Shown in pieces: positions 49,607 to 60,975 of a stretch of DNA of 64,000 bases. A model generated the notes under the pieces. It saw only the letters and a program-made list of their open reading frames with translations, searched no databases and was not told the DNA's origin. Source of the stretch: Porphyrobacter sp. (GTDB lineage: Bacteria > Pseudomonadota > Alphaproteobacteria > Sphingomonadales > Sphingomonadaceae); contig WGLN01000003.1 of NCBI GenBank assembly GCA_016125555.1, positions 45,055-109,054 of the forward strand. Direction: 5' to 3'. Position numbers and translations under genes: made by a program. Each line of letters opens with the position of its first letter. Position 1 is the first letter of the stretch.

Positions 49607-50202
49607 TTGTCCAGTTCCGCGGCGACCGCATCGCCGCCCTGGTCGACCGGCAGGGTCGCCAGCGGTTCGCCCTGCGGCCCGAAGAGATAGACGATGTTCG
49701 AATGATCGACGAGATAGCCGCCGCCGTTCACCGTCTCGCCCTTGGAATGGAATACCTTGAATTCCTTGGCCGCGGCGGCGATCTGTTCGGGCGTTCCCGT
49801 GAGGCCGACGATGTCGGGCGAGAACGCGGCGGCGAACTCGCCGACCACCGCCGGCGTGTCGCGCGCCGGATCGACCGTGATGAAGATTGGCACGATCTTC
49901 TCCGCCTTCGCCGGGTCCTCGGCCTTGAGAACCTTCAATCCTTGCGCCACGCGCTGCATGTCGGTCGGGCAGATGTCGGGGCAGAAGGTATAGCCGAAAT
50001 AGACGATCCGGTACTTGCCCGCGAAGTCGCCCCACCGCACCGTCTCGCCCTTGCTGTTCGTGAGCGCGAAGTCGCCCCCGATGGCGGCTCCGGCCAGCGG
50101 GGGCTCGCCCGCGGGCGCGGGTCCGCCGCATCCGGCGAGCGCCAGCGCCGCGGCGGCGACAAGGATGAAGCGGGGGGCGGAAGACTTGTTGAGGGGGTTC
50201 AT
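49594..50202 (-). CDS. SCO1/SenC family protein (copper chaperone)
   Basis: Lipobox LAGC; VYFGYTFCPDICPTDMQRVAQ (CxxxC), FITVDPARDTP, VDHSNIVYLFGPQG. Confidence 0.95.
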   Translation of the reverse strand: MNPLNKSSAPRFILVAAAALALAGCGGPAPAGEPPLAGAAIGGDFALTNSKGETVRWGDFAGKYRIVYFGYTFCPDICPTDMQRVAQGLKVLKAEDPAKAEKIVPIFITVDPARDTPAVVGEFAAAFSPDIVGLTGTPEQIAAAAKEFKVFHSKGETVNGGGYLVDHSNIVYLFGPQGEPLATLPVDQGGDAVAAELDKWVS

Positions 50203-50259
50203 GGTCTGCTAATCGGCTTGTTGTGAAGGGGCGGTTGCCTCGCGCAGGTGTGGCAGGGA

Positions 50260-50919
50260 ATGCGAAAGGATCAAACCGTGGCTGTCGATGTTTTGCGCAA
50301 GTTAGGGTCTTGCGGGCGGATTGCCAGCGCTATCCTGACCGCGCTGGCCCTGTCGCTTGCGAGCCCTGCGGCGGCCCAGTTCCAGTCGGAAGGCTACAAG
50401 TTCCTCGAGGCGGTCAAGGACCGTGACGGCGCGAAGGCCACCGACATGCTCAACAAGCCGGGAACGCAGGTCGTCAACTCGCGCGATCTCACCAGCGGCG
50501 ATACCGGGCTGCACATCGTCGTCCAGCGCCGCGACGCCTTGTGGACGCGCTTCCTGCTGCAGCGCGGCGCCGACCCCAATATCCGCAACAAGCAGGGGCT
50601 GACCCCGCTGCAGGTCGCCACCACGCTCGGCTTCACCGAAGGCGTGGAGGCGCTGATCAAGGGCGGGGCGAGCGTCAATGTCAGCGACCAGACCGGCGAG
50701 ACCCCGCTGATTGCCGCGGTTCACCAGCGCGATGTCGAACTGGTGCGGCTGCTGCTCGACAAGGGTGCGGATCCCGACCACAACGACAATTCCGGGCGCT
50801 CCGCGCGCGATTACGTCGCGCTGATGAACGGCAACACGATGCTCGAGCAGGCATTCAAGGACGCCGACGACAAGCGCGCCGGCCGGGAACCGAAACGCCA
50901 GTACGGGCCTTCCCTCTGA
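50260..50919 (+). CDS. Ankyrin-repeat protein with signal peptide
   Basis: Signal peptide ...ASPAAAQ; DTGLHIVVQRRDALWTRFLLQRGADPNIRNKQGLTPLQVATTLGFTEGVEALIKGGASVNVSDQTGETPLIAAVHQRDVELVRLLLDKGADPD. Confidence 0.93.
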   Translation: MRKDQTVAVDVLRKLGSCGRIASAILTALALSLASPAAAQFQSEGYKFLEAVKDRDGAKATDMLNKPGTQVVNSRDLTSGDTGLHIVVQRRDALWTRFLLQRGADPNIRNKQGLTPLQVATTLGFTEGVEALIKGGASVNVSDQTGETPLIAAVHQRDVELVRLLLDKGADPDHNDNSGRSARDYVALMNGNTMLEQAFKDADDKRAGREPKRQYGPSL

Positions 50920-50920
50920 C

Positions 50921-51595
50921 ATGGCCAGCCAATCCCCCGATTTCGCCGACATGACATTGGACGAGCTGCGCATCGCGCTTGCTCCGGACATCGCGGCGTC
51001 CGCGATTTTCGACGGCTGGAACGAGACCGCGCTGACCGCCGCCGCCGAGATGGCCGGCTGCGACCTCGACGTGGCGAAGCTCGCCTTTCCGGGCGCGCGG
51101 CCGATGGAGATGATCGCGGCATGGATCGCCAGTGTCGATGCGGCGATGGAGGCGGAATGGCCCGCCGAACGCCTCGCGACGCTCAAGATCCGGGAGCGCA
51201 TCCGCACCCTGGTGGCCTTCCGGCTCGACGCGGTGGCCGATGTCGACGAGGCGGTGCGCCGCGCGCTGGCGGTGATGGCGCAGCCGCAGAACGCGGCCCA
51301 GGCGCTGAAGCTCGGCTGGCATTCGGCCGACATCATGTGGCGGCTCGCCGGGGACACCGCGACCGACTACAACCACTACACCAAGCGCGCGATCCTCGCG
51401 GGCATCTACTCGGCAACGCTGGCGGTGTTCGTGAACGACGAGAGCGAGGGCAAGGCCGATACCCACGCCTTCCTCGATCGCCGCATCGAAGGCGTGATGA
51501 AGTTCGAGAAGGCCAAGGCGCAGTTCCTCGGCAAGGACCGCGAATTGCCGAGCCTCACCCGCTTTCTCGGCAGGCTGCGCTACCCGGCGCGCTGA
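50921..51595 (+). CDS. coq9: COQ9 family protein
   Basis: GWNETALTAAAEMAGCD, RIRTLVAFRLDAV, ALKLGWHSADIMWRLAGDTATDYNHYTKRAILAGIYSATLAVFVND. Confidence 0.93.
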   Translation: MASQSPDFADMTLDELRIALAPDIAASAIFDGWNETALTAAAEMAGCDLDVAKLAFPGARPMEMIAAWIASVDAAMEAEWPAERLATLKIRERIRTLVAFRLDAVADVDEAVRRALAVMAQPQNAAQALKLGWHSADIMWRLAGDTATDYNHYTKRAILAGIYSATLAVFVNDESEGKADTHAFLDRRIEGVMKFEKAKAQFLGKDRELPSLTRFLGRLRYPAR

Positions 51596-51730
51596 CGCCT
51601 TCCGGCTTCGGCGGTTGAAAAGCCGCCGGGCATGGTCGCGCCCGGCACCCGTCTGGCCTATTGCCCGACTCGGATTCGCAGGCCATCTTGCTGCCTGCGG
51701 GGTCAAGACATTGACGGGAAGGGTATTTCG

Positions 51731-52261
51731 ATGGCGGGTTCGCTCAACAAGGTCATGCTGATCGGCAATCTCGGCGCCGATCCGGAGGTGCGCACCTTCC
51801 AGAATGGCGGAAAGGTGTGCAATCTGCGCATCGCCACCTCGGAAAGCTGGAAGGACCGCAACACCGGCGAGCGGCAGGAGCGCACCGAGTGGCACACTGT
51901 CGCGATCTTCAACGAGGGGCTGGCGGGCGTGGCCGAACGCTACCTGAAGAAGGGCTCCAAGGTCTATATCGAGGGCCAGCTCCAGACCCGCAAGTGGCAG
52001 GACCAGAACGGCAATGACCGCTATTCGACCGAGGTCGTGCTGCGCGGGCCGAATTCGGTGATGACTATGCTCGACGGCGCCCCCGGCGGCGGCGGTGGGG
52101 GCGGCCGCTCGGGCGGCTTCGGCGGCGGCAGCGGCGGCGGGAGCGGCGGCTATGGCGGCGGCTCCGGCGGCGGCGGTGGCGGCTGGGATCAGGGCGGTGG
52201 TTCGTCGGGCGGCTCCTCGGGCGGCGGCTACGACGATCTCGATGACGATATTCCCTTTTGA
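51731..52261 (+). CDS. ssb: Single-stranded DNA-binding protein
   Basis: [57 protein letters not shown], Gly-rich linker, DDDIPF tail. Confidence 0.97.
   Translation: MAGSLNKVMLIGNLGADPEVRTFQNGGKVCNLRIATSESWKDRNTGERQERTEWHTVAIFNEGLAGVAERYLKKGSKVYIEGQLQTRKWQDQNGNDRYSTEVVLRGPNSVMTMLDGAPGGGGGGGRSGGFGGGSGGGSGGYGGGSGGGGGGWDQGGGSSGGSSGGGYDDLDDDIPF
52083..52230 (+). repeat. GGC-rich low-complexity tract encoding the SSB Gly linker
   Basis: ggcggcggtgggggcggccgc...ggcggcggctac in-frame GGX repeats. Confidence 0.85.
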
Positions 52262-52321
52262 CACAAGCACTTCGCGCAGGCTAGGTTGAGGCCCGCCGGA
52301 CCCGCCGGCGGGAGTTCGACC

Positions 52322-53458
52322 ATGCGCGCACGTCTGCCTGTCCTCGGCCTTGCTCTCGCGCTGACCGCCCCGTTGTCGGCGGCGCAGACCGCCCCTCCAC
52401 CGCCCGCCTTCGTGACCGTTCGCCAGGCGGAAAAGGCGCTGGTCTCGTGGCAGGCGGGCGCGGTGCGTTGCGGGGGCGAAGAGGGGGTCACGATCGCCCC
52501 GCTCGATCCCGTGGAGCCCATGCCGTCACCCGTGGCGATATTTGCGGGCGCCGAGCGCGCCGGCGTGACGCTGCTGTTCGATCTCGATGCAGAAGGACGG
52601 CCTTTCGCGATCCGCCGCCAGTCCGAGGCGCGCGTGATCGTCGACGAACAGGACCTGATCCCGGCCCTGCGCGCCAGCCGCTTCGCCGTGGCCGCGCCGC
52701 AGACGGGGTGCAGCGTCACCTATTCGCCGCGCGTTGAACCGCTCTCCGAGGCGCCGCTCGCCAAGCTCGCGCGCTACGGGGTCGGCCAGCGCGCCCGGCT
52801 CGACCCGGCGACGTGGGACCGCTTCGCGCCCGGCAATTGCCGCGAACGCCCGCGGGTCGCGCCGTTGCTGCGCGCCTATCCCGACTGGCGCAAGCTCGAA
52901 CGCCGCGCGGGCGAGTGGGGCTGGACCTATGTCGGCTACGATATCGATGCCGAGGGGGTGCCGGTGAACCTCGAGACGCTCGCCGGTTCGGGCGATCCCG
53001 GCTTCGACGAGGAGGGGCGCCGCGCCGTCGCCGCGGCGCGCTATGCGGGCGGGCCGCGCTCGGGCTGCGTGCAGGTGTGGTGGCGCGGGCCGGCAAAGAT
53101 CCCGGCGCCGCCGATCCCGCCCAAGTCCGAGACGGAGGGGAACCCTGCCTGCGAGATCGACGACCGCTGGGCGACCGAGCCGCGCCTGACCTATCCCCGT
53201 CCCTACGAGAACCGCGCGGTCGAGGGCTGGGCGATTCTGCGCTACGATGTCGCGCCCTGGGGCGAAATCGGCGCGATCGAGGTGCTCGACGCGCAGCCGA
53301 GCGCGGAGTTCGGCCAAGCCGCCGTGGGGGTGATCCGGCGGTCGCGCTACAAGCCTCTCGAGAGCGGGCTCTCGGGCTGCGTCGACCGGGTGATCTTCCG
53401 CATCCGGCCGGACGCGGACGAGGCGAGCGACGGGGAAAGCGCCCCCGAGCCGGGCTAG
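52322..53458 (+). CDS. Secreted protein with TonB C-terminal-like domain(s)
   Basis: Signal peptide MRARLPVLGLALALTAPLSAAQ; AEGVPVNLETLAGSGDPGFDEEGRRAVAAARY and YPRPYENRAVEGWAILRYDVAPWGEIGAIEVLDAQPSAEFGQAAVGVIRRSRYKP. Confidence 0.8.
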   Translation: MRARLPVLGLALALTAPLSAAQTAPPPPAFVTVRQAEKALVSWQAGAVRCGGEEGVTIAPLDPVEPMPSPVAIFAGAERAGVTLLFDLDAEGRPFAIRRQSEARVIVDEQDLIPALRASRFAVAAPQTGCSVTYSPRVEPLSEAPLAKLARYGVGQRARLDPATWDRFAPGNCRERPRVAPLLRAYPDWRKLERRAGEWGWTYVGYDIDAEGVPVNLETLAGSGDPGFDEEGRRAVAAARYAGGPRSGCVQVWWRGPAKIPAPPIPPKSETEGNPACEIDDRWATEPRLTYPRPYENRAVEGWAILRYDVAPWGEIGAIEVLDAQPSAEFGQAAVGVIRRSRYKPLESGLSGCVDRVIFRIRPDADEASDGESAPEPG

Positions 53459-53998
53459 TCAGTCCTTCTTCAGCGCCGCCAGCATTGCCGCGAGCGGGCC
53501 GTCCTGCTCGCCCTCGGCCACGATCCCGGCGGCTTTGCGCGCCGCGTCGGCCTCCGGCCCCTCGGCATAGGGATCGATCGCGAGGCCGAGCGTCTGGGCC
53601 ACCGCCTCGCCGAGGTCGAACATCTCGCCCGCATAGTCGATCTCGTCGCAATCGTCGGCTTCGAGCTCGATTTCGGCGTCCTCGTCCTGCGGGAGGGTGC
53701 GCAGGGATTCCTCGACGAAGCGCAGTTCGATCGGTTCATCGATCGTGACCGGGAAGTCCTCGCCGCTCACCGCGCAGGGCTGCATGATCTCGGCGTGGAG
53801 ATGCCCGGTCGCGCGGATCGCCCGCGGCCTCTGTTCCAGTTCCACCTCGGCGCGCAGGCTTTGCACCGCGCCGAGGCCGAAGCGCGTCGCCAGCGCGGCG
53901 CGCTCCTCCGCGCTGGCCTCGATCGTCACCGGCCCTGCCGGAAGCGGGCGGGTGCGGATCATGCGCGTCAGTTCGGACGGGGGCGGGCTCGCGGTCAC
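53459..53998 (-). CDS. DUF177/YceD-like protein
   Basis: LHAEIMQPCAVSGEDFPVTIDEPIELRFV, acidic EDAEIELEADDCDEIDYAGEMFDLGEAVAQTLGLAIDPYA. Confidence 0.9.
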   Translation of the reverse strand: MTASPPPSELTRMIRTRPLPAGPVTIEASAEERAALATRFGLGAVQSLRAEVELEQRPRAIRATGHLHAEIMQPCAVSGEDFPVTIDEPIELRFVEESLRTLPQDEDAEIELEADDCDEIDYAGEMFDLGEAVAQTLGLAIDPYAEGPEADAARKAAGIVAEGEQDGPLAAMLAALKKD

Positions 53999-54522
53999 CA
54001 GATCGCGCTCGCCTTGAGCATTTCCTCGTCGCTGAAGCGCGCGAGGCGTTCGGAGAGCTTCATCAGCCGCTCGGCGACCCGGCCTGCGCTTTCGGCTTCG
54101 TCGGCGCCTTCCGCGAAGGTCACGTTGCGCGACACGGCGGCGGTCAGCCGCTCGCGGTCACGCGCGTTGAGCGCCCCGCGATAGGCGCCGAGCCGGCCGC
54201 CGAGCACGCTCATCAGCTTGCCCACGCGCTTGCCGACGACCACGTCGTTGACCCCGAATTCGCGCAACTGCCCGTCCATGTCCTCGACAAACAGCTCGGC
54301 CAGCAGCGCGCTTTCGGCGCGCATGTCGGAAGCCTCGACGCGCACCATCACCACGCTCAGCACCGCCGTGACGAGGTCGAAGCGCCCGGCAACCGTGTCG
54401 GCGACGCCGCATTCGGCGTAATAGGCCGGGTCGCGCGCCAGTTCGATCACGCGGTGCCACAGCGGGCGGACTTCCTCGCGCGGGTCGGGCGCGGTGCCGA
54501 GCAGACGGGAGAGAAACGACAT
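53995..54522 (-). CDS. Ubiquinol-cytochrome c chaperone (CBP3-like) family protein
   Basis: LWHRVIELARDPAYYAECGVADTVAGRFDLVTAVLSVVMVRVE...FVEDMDGQLREFGVNDVVVGKRV. Confidence 0.92.
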   Translation of the reverse strand: MSFLSRLLGTAPDPREEVRPLWHRVIELARDPAYYAECGVADTVAGRFDLVTAVLSVVMVRVEASDMRAESALLAELFVEDMDGQLREFGVNDVVVGKRVGKLMSVLGGRLGAYRGALNARDRERLTAAVSRNVTFAEGADEAESAGRVAERLMKLSERLARFSDEEMLKASAIW

Positions 54523-54772
54523 TGGTCCAGCTTTGCCTTTCACATTCGCAGACGCACAAGGGCACTGGCGGACTTACGCCGTTCGCCGGGCGCCGGATGC
54601 GTTCAAGCACGGTTCAAGCCGCGCTTGCCAAGCGCCCCGCATCGCCTGTGGGCAGATGGTGCGTTGCAAGCTCGTGCCTAGCCCCTTAAAGCGCAAGACC
54701 CAAGGACTATGAGGCCGCCCTTCGCGGGCTGGCAGGATACGGGACGGACACGGTTTGACGCGAATTGCGAAA

Positions 54773-55270
54773 ATGAGCCCCGGGGCTGGCTGCAAGCGGG
54801 TTGCGATGCGCGCGACGCTGGTGCTGGGCGCGGCACTGCTGCTGCCCGCCTGTTCGGCGATCCGCGAATCGCGCGGCTACATCACCGATCCGCTGCTGAT
54901 CGACGTGGTCCAGCCGGGGATCGACAACCAGCGCTCGGTCGAGGGCACGCTGGGCCGCCCGACCTTCACCAGCCAGTTCGGTCAGCCGACCTGGTATTAT
55001 GTGTCCTCGGTCACCGGGCAGCGCCCCTTCACCCGGCTGAAGATCCGCCAGCACGCGGTGCTCGCGGTGCATTTCGACGATGCGGGCAACGTGACCGAAG
55101 TCGATCGCAGCGGCATCGACAAGGTCGTCTATCTCGATCCCGATGGCGACAAGACGCCGACGCTCGGCCGCGAGCGCGGCTTCCTCGAGGACCTGTTCGG
55201 CAATATCGGCCAGGTCGGCGGCGCGGGCCTGCCGGGCGGCGCAGGGCCGGGCGGTCCGGGCGGCCCGTAA
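54773..55270 (+). CDS. BamE-like outer membrane assembly lipoprotein
   Basis: Lipobox [52 protein letters not shown]-terminal Gly/Pro tail; alternative start at 54806. Confidence 0.88.
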   Translation: MSPGAGCKRVAMRATLVLGAALLLPACSAIRESRGYITDPLLIDVVQPGIDNQRSVEGTLGRPTFTSQFGQPTWYYVSSVTGQRPFTRLKIRQHAVLAVHFDDAGNVTEVDRSGIDKVVYLDPDGDKTPTLGRERGFLEDLFGNIGQVGGAGLPGGAGPGGPGGP

Positions 55271-55329
55271 GGCCGCGCTTCTTCCGCAGCGCGCTTGAAC
55301 CTCCGGGCAAGCGCGCCATATTCGCGGGC

Positions 55330-55887
<558 letters not shown>

Positions 55888-55935
55888 CTCCGTTCGGTCC
55901 GGGCGCCGCGAGCGCTTGGCAGGACGGCAGGGGCG

Positions 55936-57048
55936 ATGATCGAGGGAGAGCTCGAGCGGCCGGTGAACGGCCCCGCGCGCAGCGCGCAAGGCAAGCTGGC
56001 CGCGATCCAGCTGCTGCGGATCGTCGCCGCTTCGGTGGTGGCCGTGTTGCACGTCGCGCTCGCCTTTGCCGATCACGTCGGCGAGGGCCTCGGGATCGGC
56101 CGCGAGACGGGGCCTGCCGACCAGATGGCGGTCATGCTGTTCTTCCTCGTTTCGGGCTACGTGATGGTGATTTCGTCGCGCGGGCGGTTCGGTCGGAGCG
56201 GCGCGCGATGGAGTTTCTGGAGGCGCCGCCTGATCCGCATCATGCCGGCCTATTGGATCGCGAGCCTCGCGCTGGCCGGGGTCTTCCTGACCATCCAGCC
56301 CCGGCCCGTGGACCCGGCCGCGCTCCTGCGCTCGCTCGCGCTGGTGCCCTACTGGCCCCCGGACGGCGGGCTTCGGCCTCTGCCGTTCCTGTGGGTCGGC
56401 TGGACGCTGTTCTACGAGATGTGCTTCTACGCCGTCTTCGGCCTGTTCATCGCGCTTCGCAAAACCGCGGCTCTGGGCGCCACCGCCGCGGCACTGCTCG
56501 CGCTGGTGCTCGCGGGCTTCGCGGTGCCGCCCGAAAACGCCTTCCTGTTCGCCGTCACCCGCCCTGTCCTGCTGATGTTTCTCGCCGGAATGGGCATCGC
56601 CCTGTGGCGGGGGGGCGGGGGCGCGGCATCCGGCCGGCTGCGCGTCGCCGCGCTGCTCGCGATGTGCGCCGCGCTCGCGCTGATCCCTGAGCCGGCGATG
56701 CCCGAGGCGATGGGCTTCGACTATCTCGCGTGGTGCGGCTTGCCGGCGCTGCTGCTGGCCCTTGCCGTCTTGGGCGGGCCGCTTGCGCTGCCCGCGCCGC
56801 GGGCCGTGGTGGCGGCGGGCGACATGAGCTACGCGCTCTACCTCCTGCACCTGCCGATCGCCTGGGCGTGGTTGTGGCTGTGGGCACGCCTCCCGTTCTT
56901 CGATCCGGGCCCGTGGGACTACCTCGTCTCCGCGCTGCTGGCGACCTGGGCGGCGAGCTGGCTGTTCTTCGTCCATGTCGAGCGGCCGATGACCGCAGGC
57001 TTGAACCGGCTCGCGCGCTCGCCACATGGGGGGCGAGTGACAGCCTGA
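55936..57048 (+). CDS. Acyltransferase family 3 membrane protein
   Basis: [58 protein letters not shown], polytopic. Confidence 0.9.
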   Translation: MIEGELERPVNGPARSAQGKLAAIQLLRIVAASVVAVLHVALAFADHVGEGLGIGRETGPADQMAVMLFFLVSGYVMVISSRGRFGRSGARWSFWRRRLIRIMPAYWIASLALAGVFLTIQPRPVDPAALLRSLALVPYWPPDGGLRPLPFLWVGWTLFYEMCFYAVFGLFIALRKTAALGATAAALLALVLAGFAVPPENAFLFAVTRPVLLMFLAGMGIALWRGGGGAASGRLRVAALLAMCAALALIPEPAMPEAMGFDYLAWCGLPALLLALAVLGGPLALPAPRAVVAAGDMSYALYLLHLPIAWAWLWLWARLPFFDPGPWDYLVSALLATWAASWLFFVHVERPMTAGLNRLARSPHGGRVTA

Positions 57049-57056
57049 CACGGGAC

Positions 57057-58373
57057 ATGATGACCAGCACCGCACCCCAATCCCTCACCCCCAAGGCGAT
57101 CGTCGCCGCGCTCAACGAGCACATCATCGGCCAGAAGGATGCCAAGCGCGCGGTCGCCGTCGCGCTGCGCAACCGCTGGCGGCGGCAGCGGCTCGGCCCT
57201 GAGCTGCGCGACGAGGTGACGCCCAAGAACATCCTGATGATCGGCCCCACCGGCTGCGGCAAGACCGAGATCAGCCGCAGGCTCGCGAAGCTGGCGGAGG
57301 CGCCCTTCGTCAAGGTCGAGGCGACCAAGTTCACCGAGGTCGGCTATGTCGGCCGCGATGTCGAACAGATCGCCCGGGATCTGGTGGAAGAGGCGATCCG
57401 CCTGGAAAAGGAACGTCGCCGCGAGAAGGTGCGCGAGGCTGCCAGCGAGGCGGCGATGCAGCGCCTGCTCAATGCGCTGGTCGGCGAGAACGCCTCCGAG
57501 GCGACCCGCGCCAGTTTCCGTGAACGCATCACCCAGAACGCGATGAACGATGTCGAGGTGGAGATCGAGGTCGCCGACAGCCCCGCCATGCCCTTCGACA
57601 TGGGCAACATGGGCGGCTCGATGCAGATGATCGACCTCTCCGACATGATGGGCAAGGCGTTCGGCCGGAAGAACACCCGCCGCCAGAAGCTGCGCGTGCC
57701 CGATGCCTGGGACCGGCTGGTCGACGAGGAGGCCGACAAGCGGCTCGACCAGGACGACGTGGCGCGGGTCGCGGTCCAGAACGCCGAGACCAACGGGATC
57801 GTGTTCCTCGACGAGATCGACAAGATCGCCGTCTCCGACGTGCGCGGCGGCTCTGTCAGCCGCGAGGGCGTGCAGCGCGACCTGCTCCCCCTGATCGAGG
57901 GCACCACGGTCGCCACCAAATACGGACCGATGAAGACCGACCACGTGCTGTTCATCGCCAGCGGCGCCTTCCACGTCGCCAAGCCTTCGGACATGCTCCC
58001 CGAACTTCAGGGGCGCCTGCCGATCCGCGTCGAACTGCGCGCGCTGACCGAGGAGGATTTCGTGCGCATCCTTTCGGAAACCCGCGCCAATCTCGTCGCG
58101 CAATACAAGGCGCTGCTCGGCACCGAGGAGGTGACGCTCGACTTCGCCGACGACGCGATTGCCGAGATCGCCCGGATTGCCGCGCAGGTGAACGCCGGGG
58201 TCGAGAACATCGGCGCGCGGCGGCTGCAGACGGTGATGGAGCGCCTGCTGGAGGAAATCAGCTTCGAGGCCGAGGACCACAAGGGCGAGACGATCCGGGT
58301 CGATGCCGGCTACGTGCGCGAACGGCTCGCCGGCCTTGCGGGCGACACCGACCTGTCCAAGTATATCCTGTGA
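57057..58373 (+). CDS. hslU: ATP-dependent protease ATPase subunit HslU
   Basis: [72 protein letters not shown]-terminus LSKYIL. Confidence 0.97.
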   Translation: MMTSTAPQSLTPKAIVAALNEHIIGQKDAKRAVAVALRNRWRRQRLGPELRDEVTPKNILMIGPTGCGKTEISRRLAKLAEAPFVKVEATKFTEVGYVGRDVEQIARDLVEEAIRLEKERRREKVREAASEAAMQRLLNALVGENASEATRASFRERITQNAMNDVEVEIEVADSPAMPFDMGNMGGSMQMIDLSDMMGKAFGRKNTRRQKLRVPDAWDRLVDEEADKRLDQDDVARVAVQNAETNGIVFLDEIDKIAVSDVRGGSVSREGVQRDLLPLIEGTTVATKYGPMKTDHVLFIASGAFHVAKPSDMLPELQGRLPIRVELRALTEEDFVRILSETRANLVAQYKALLGTEEVTLDFADDAIAEIARIAAQVNAGVENIGARRLQTVMERLLEEISFEAEDHKGETIRVDAGYVRERLAGLAGDTDLSKYIL

Positions 58374-58744
58374 CCGAGCCGGTCGGCGACACCCAGGCGA
58401 TGATCGCCGGGATGGCGCCGACGCTCGATGCCCGCGCGTGGTTCTTCGTGCTGGTCGAGGGCGAGCCGCCCGCCGATGCCTTTGCGCTGATCCGCGAGGA
58501 GGAGGGCACCACCGCGATTCTGCCCGGCGAGCGGACGGGGATGCCCTTCGCGCGGATCACGCTGACGGTCCATTCTGCGCTCGAGGGCGTGGGGCTGACG
58601 GCGGCGGTCTCGGGCGCGCTGGCAGAGGCGGGGATCGCCTGCAACGTCGTCGCCGGATACCACCACGATCACCTATTCGTGCCATGGGAGCGGCGCGAGG
58701 AGGCGGTGGCGGTGCTCCGGCACCTCGCCGACAGGGCCTCCTGA
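58370..58744 (+). CDS. ACT-domain-like protein
   Basis: GTG start; [57 protein letters not shown]. Confidence 0.85.
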   Translation: MTEPVGDTQAMIAGMAPTLDARAWFFVLVEGEPPADAFALIREEEGTTAILPGERTGMPFARITLTVHSALEGVGLTAAVSGALAEAGIACNVVAGYHHDHLFVPWERREEAVAVLRHLADRAS

Positions 58745-58912
58745 CACGCGCGCTTTCCTACTGCCTTTGGGCCTGACACCATCGCCCGCATGACCCGCCG
58801 CCCCGCCTTGCGCCGTGCTCTTCCAGAGGGGGTGGGCGGGGGCGGGTTTTCTCCCCCTGAACAGTGTCTCATGTGTCTCCAACAGGCGCCGGCGAGGGGA
58901 CGCGGACGTGCC

Positions 58913-60865
58913 TCACTCGCCCAGCAGGTGCTCTTCCCAGAACATCAGCTGCGCGAGGAAGGCGTAGTCCGAATTGTCCTTCTTCCGGTAGCCGTGGCCC
59001 TCGTCGGCGGCGATGAGGTGCCAGGCCTCGCCGCCGTTCGCGCGGATCGCGGCGACCATCTGGTCGGCCTCGGACTTGGGGACCCGCGGGTCGTTGGCGC
59101 CGGTGATGACGAACATCGGCTTGGTGATCTCGTTCACGCGGGTGAGCGGGCTGATGGCCATCAGCTTGGCGCGCTGTTCGGGAATGCGCTCGTCGCCATA
59201 TTCGACGCGCCTGAGGTCCTGCCGATAGGGGTTGGTGTTCTCGAGGAAGCTGACGAAGTTGCTGATCGCGACGGTGCACTGGGTCGCAGTCAGCTTGTCC
59301 TTCAGCTGCACCGCGGCAGCATAGCACATGTAGCCCCCATAGGAGCCGCCGGTGAGGCCCACCCTGTCCGCATTGACCGCCGGGTCGGCGCGCACGGCGT
59401 CGATCAGCGCGGCCATGTCCTTCACCGAATCCTCGCGCTTGAAGGGGCCGTTGTCGAGACTGACGAAGGTCTTGCCGTATCCGGTCGACCCGCGCACGTT
59501 GGGGTAGAACAGGCCGATGCCGAGCTCGTTGAGGTAGTAGTTGCCCCGGCCCATGAAGCCCGCGGTCGACTGGCCTTCCGGTCCCCCGTGGACGCTGACG
59601 AGCAGCGGGCGGGGGCCGGCGAACTTCGCCGGATCGGGAAGGTAGAGCAGGCCCGAGACCTCGAGCCCGTCGAAGCTCTTGGTGGTCACGATCCGCGGCT
59701 CGACGTTCACCTGCGGGTCGAGCCCGCCGGTCTCGCTCTGCGTCCAGCGGGTCAGCTGCATGGTTTCGGGGTCCAGCGACCACACGTCCGCCGCGCTCTT
59801 GGCGCTCGAGAAGGAAAAGCCGATTTCGCCCCACGGCGCGATCTCCACGCCGCCGATCTGTCCGGCGGGCAGGGCATCGACCTTGGTGACCTTGCCGGTG
59901 GCGACGTCCATGATCCGCAGCCGATCGGTCCCGGCCTCGTTGACGACATAGGCGATGGTCCTGCCGTCGTCGGAAATGTCGAAGCCGTCGACGTCCCATG
60001 TTTCACGTGAAACAGGGGCAAAAGCGCCTGACACGGGGTCAAGCCGGCCCAAACGCCGGAAATCGGACCCCAGGTCGCTCGTCACCCACAGCGTTCCGTC
60101 GGGCGCGACGGCGAGCCCGCCATAGGCCACCTCCGCCGCCGGATCGCCGATCGGGGTCATTTCGCCGCTGGCGAGATCGAGCCTGTAGAGGTCCACATCC
60201 TGCACCGAGTTGTAGTCGGCGACATAGGCGAAGGCCTTGTCGGGCGAGAAGGCGGCGATCGCCCATCCGCCGCCCTTGCTTTCGTAGACCATCCGCGCCG
60301 AGGCCGGGTCGCGCGGGTCCATCACGTAGAGGTCCGAATCCACCCCGTTGCGGCGGGTCGAGCTGAACCCGATCAGCGTCCCGTCTGCACTCCAGGCGTT
60401 CATCTGGTTGCGGCTCTTGCCATCCGTGACGAGGGTGAGCCGCCCGTCCTTCAGCGTGTGGAGCTGGTAATATTCGTCGCCCCCGCGGTCCTTGGACACG
60501 AGGATCACATCGCCCTTCTCGGGCGCATAGGAGCCGTAGACCGGCTCGGCCTCGAAGCTGATCTGGGTGCGCGCGCCCAGCGGCTCGGGGACCCGGTGGA
60601 GCTGGGTCACGTTGGCGAAGCGGGTGCCGATCAGCACCGCGCGGGCGTTCGGGTCCCACCCGGCGAAGGATGCGCCGCGCGCTTCGAGATAGGGGCGCGC
60701 GCGCTCGGCGAGCGTCAGCGGGACGGGCGGCATGTCCTCGGCGGTGAGCGCCGCGGGGATCGGCACGGCGGGGGCGGGGGGCGCGTCCTGCGCCGCGAGG
60801 GGCAGAGCAGTGCCAAAGGCGGTGGCGGCAAGCAGCGCGGCGGTCAGTCGGATGTGACGCGTCAT
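58913..60865 (-). CDS. S9 family (prolyl oligopeptidase-like) peptidase, secreted
   Basis: Signal peptide ending PLAAQ; beta-propeller repeats; VSVHGGPEGQ, GLTGGSYGGYMCYAA (catalytic Ser), ADEGHGY (His). Confidence 0.94.
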   Translation of the reverse strand: MTRHIRLTAALLAATAFGTALPLAAQDAPPAPAVPIPAALTAEDMPPVPLTLAERARPYLEARGASFAGWDPNARAVLIGTRFANVTQLHRVPEPLGARTQISFEAEPVYGSYAPEKGDVILVSKDRGGDEYYQLHTLKDGRLTLVTDGKSRNQMNAWSADGTLIGFSSTRRNGVDSDLYVMDPRDPASARMVYESKGGGWAIAAFSPDKAFAYVADYNSVQDVDLYRLDLASGEMTPIGDPAAEVAYGGLAVAPDGTLWVTSDLGSDFRRLGRLDPVSGAFAPVSRETWDVDGFDISDDGRTIAYVVNEAGTDRLRIMDVATGKVTKVDALPAGQIGGVEIAPWGEIGFSFSSAKSAADVWSLDPETMQLTRWTQSETGGLDPQVNVEPRIVTTKSFDGLEVSGLLYLPDPAKFAGPRPLLVSVHGGPEGQSTAGFMGRGNYYLNELGIGLFYPNVRGSTGYGKTFVSLDNGPFKREDSVKDMAALIDAVRADPAVNADRVGLTGGSYGGYMCYAAAVQLKDKLTATQCTVAISNFVSFLENTNPYRQDLRRVEYGDERIPEQRAKLMAISPLTRVNEITKPMFVITGANDPRVPKSEADQMVAAIRANGGEAWHLIAADEGHGYRKKDNSDYAFLAQLMFWEEHLLGE

Positions 60866-60975
60866 TGCGGGTTCTCTCTCCATGGAACTTCGCCCCCCTG
60901 TTGCGAGGGCCTGGAGAGCAAGGACTAACCAGCCGCTGCGGGAGGGGCAATCCTCCCCGATGAGCCGCCGCGCGC

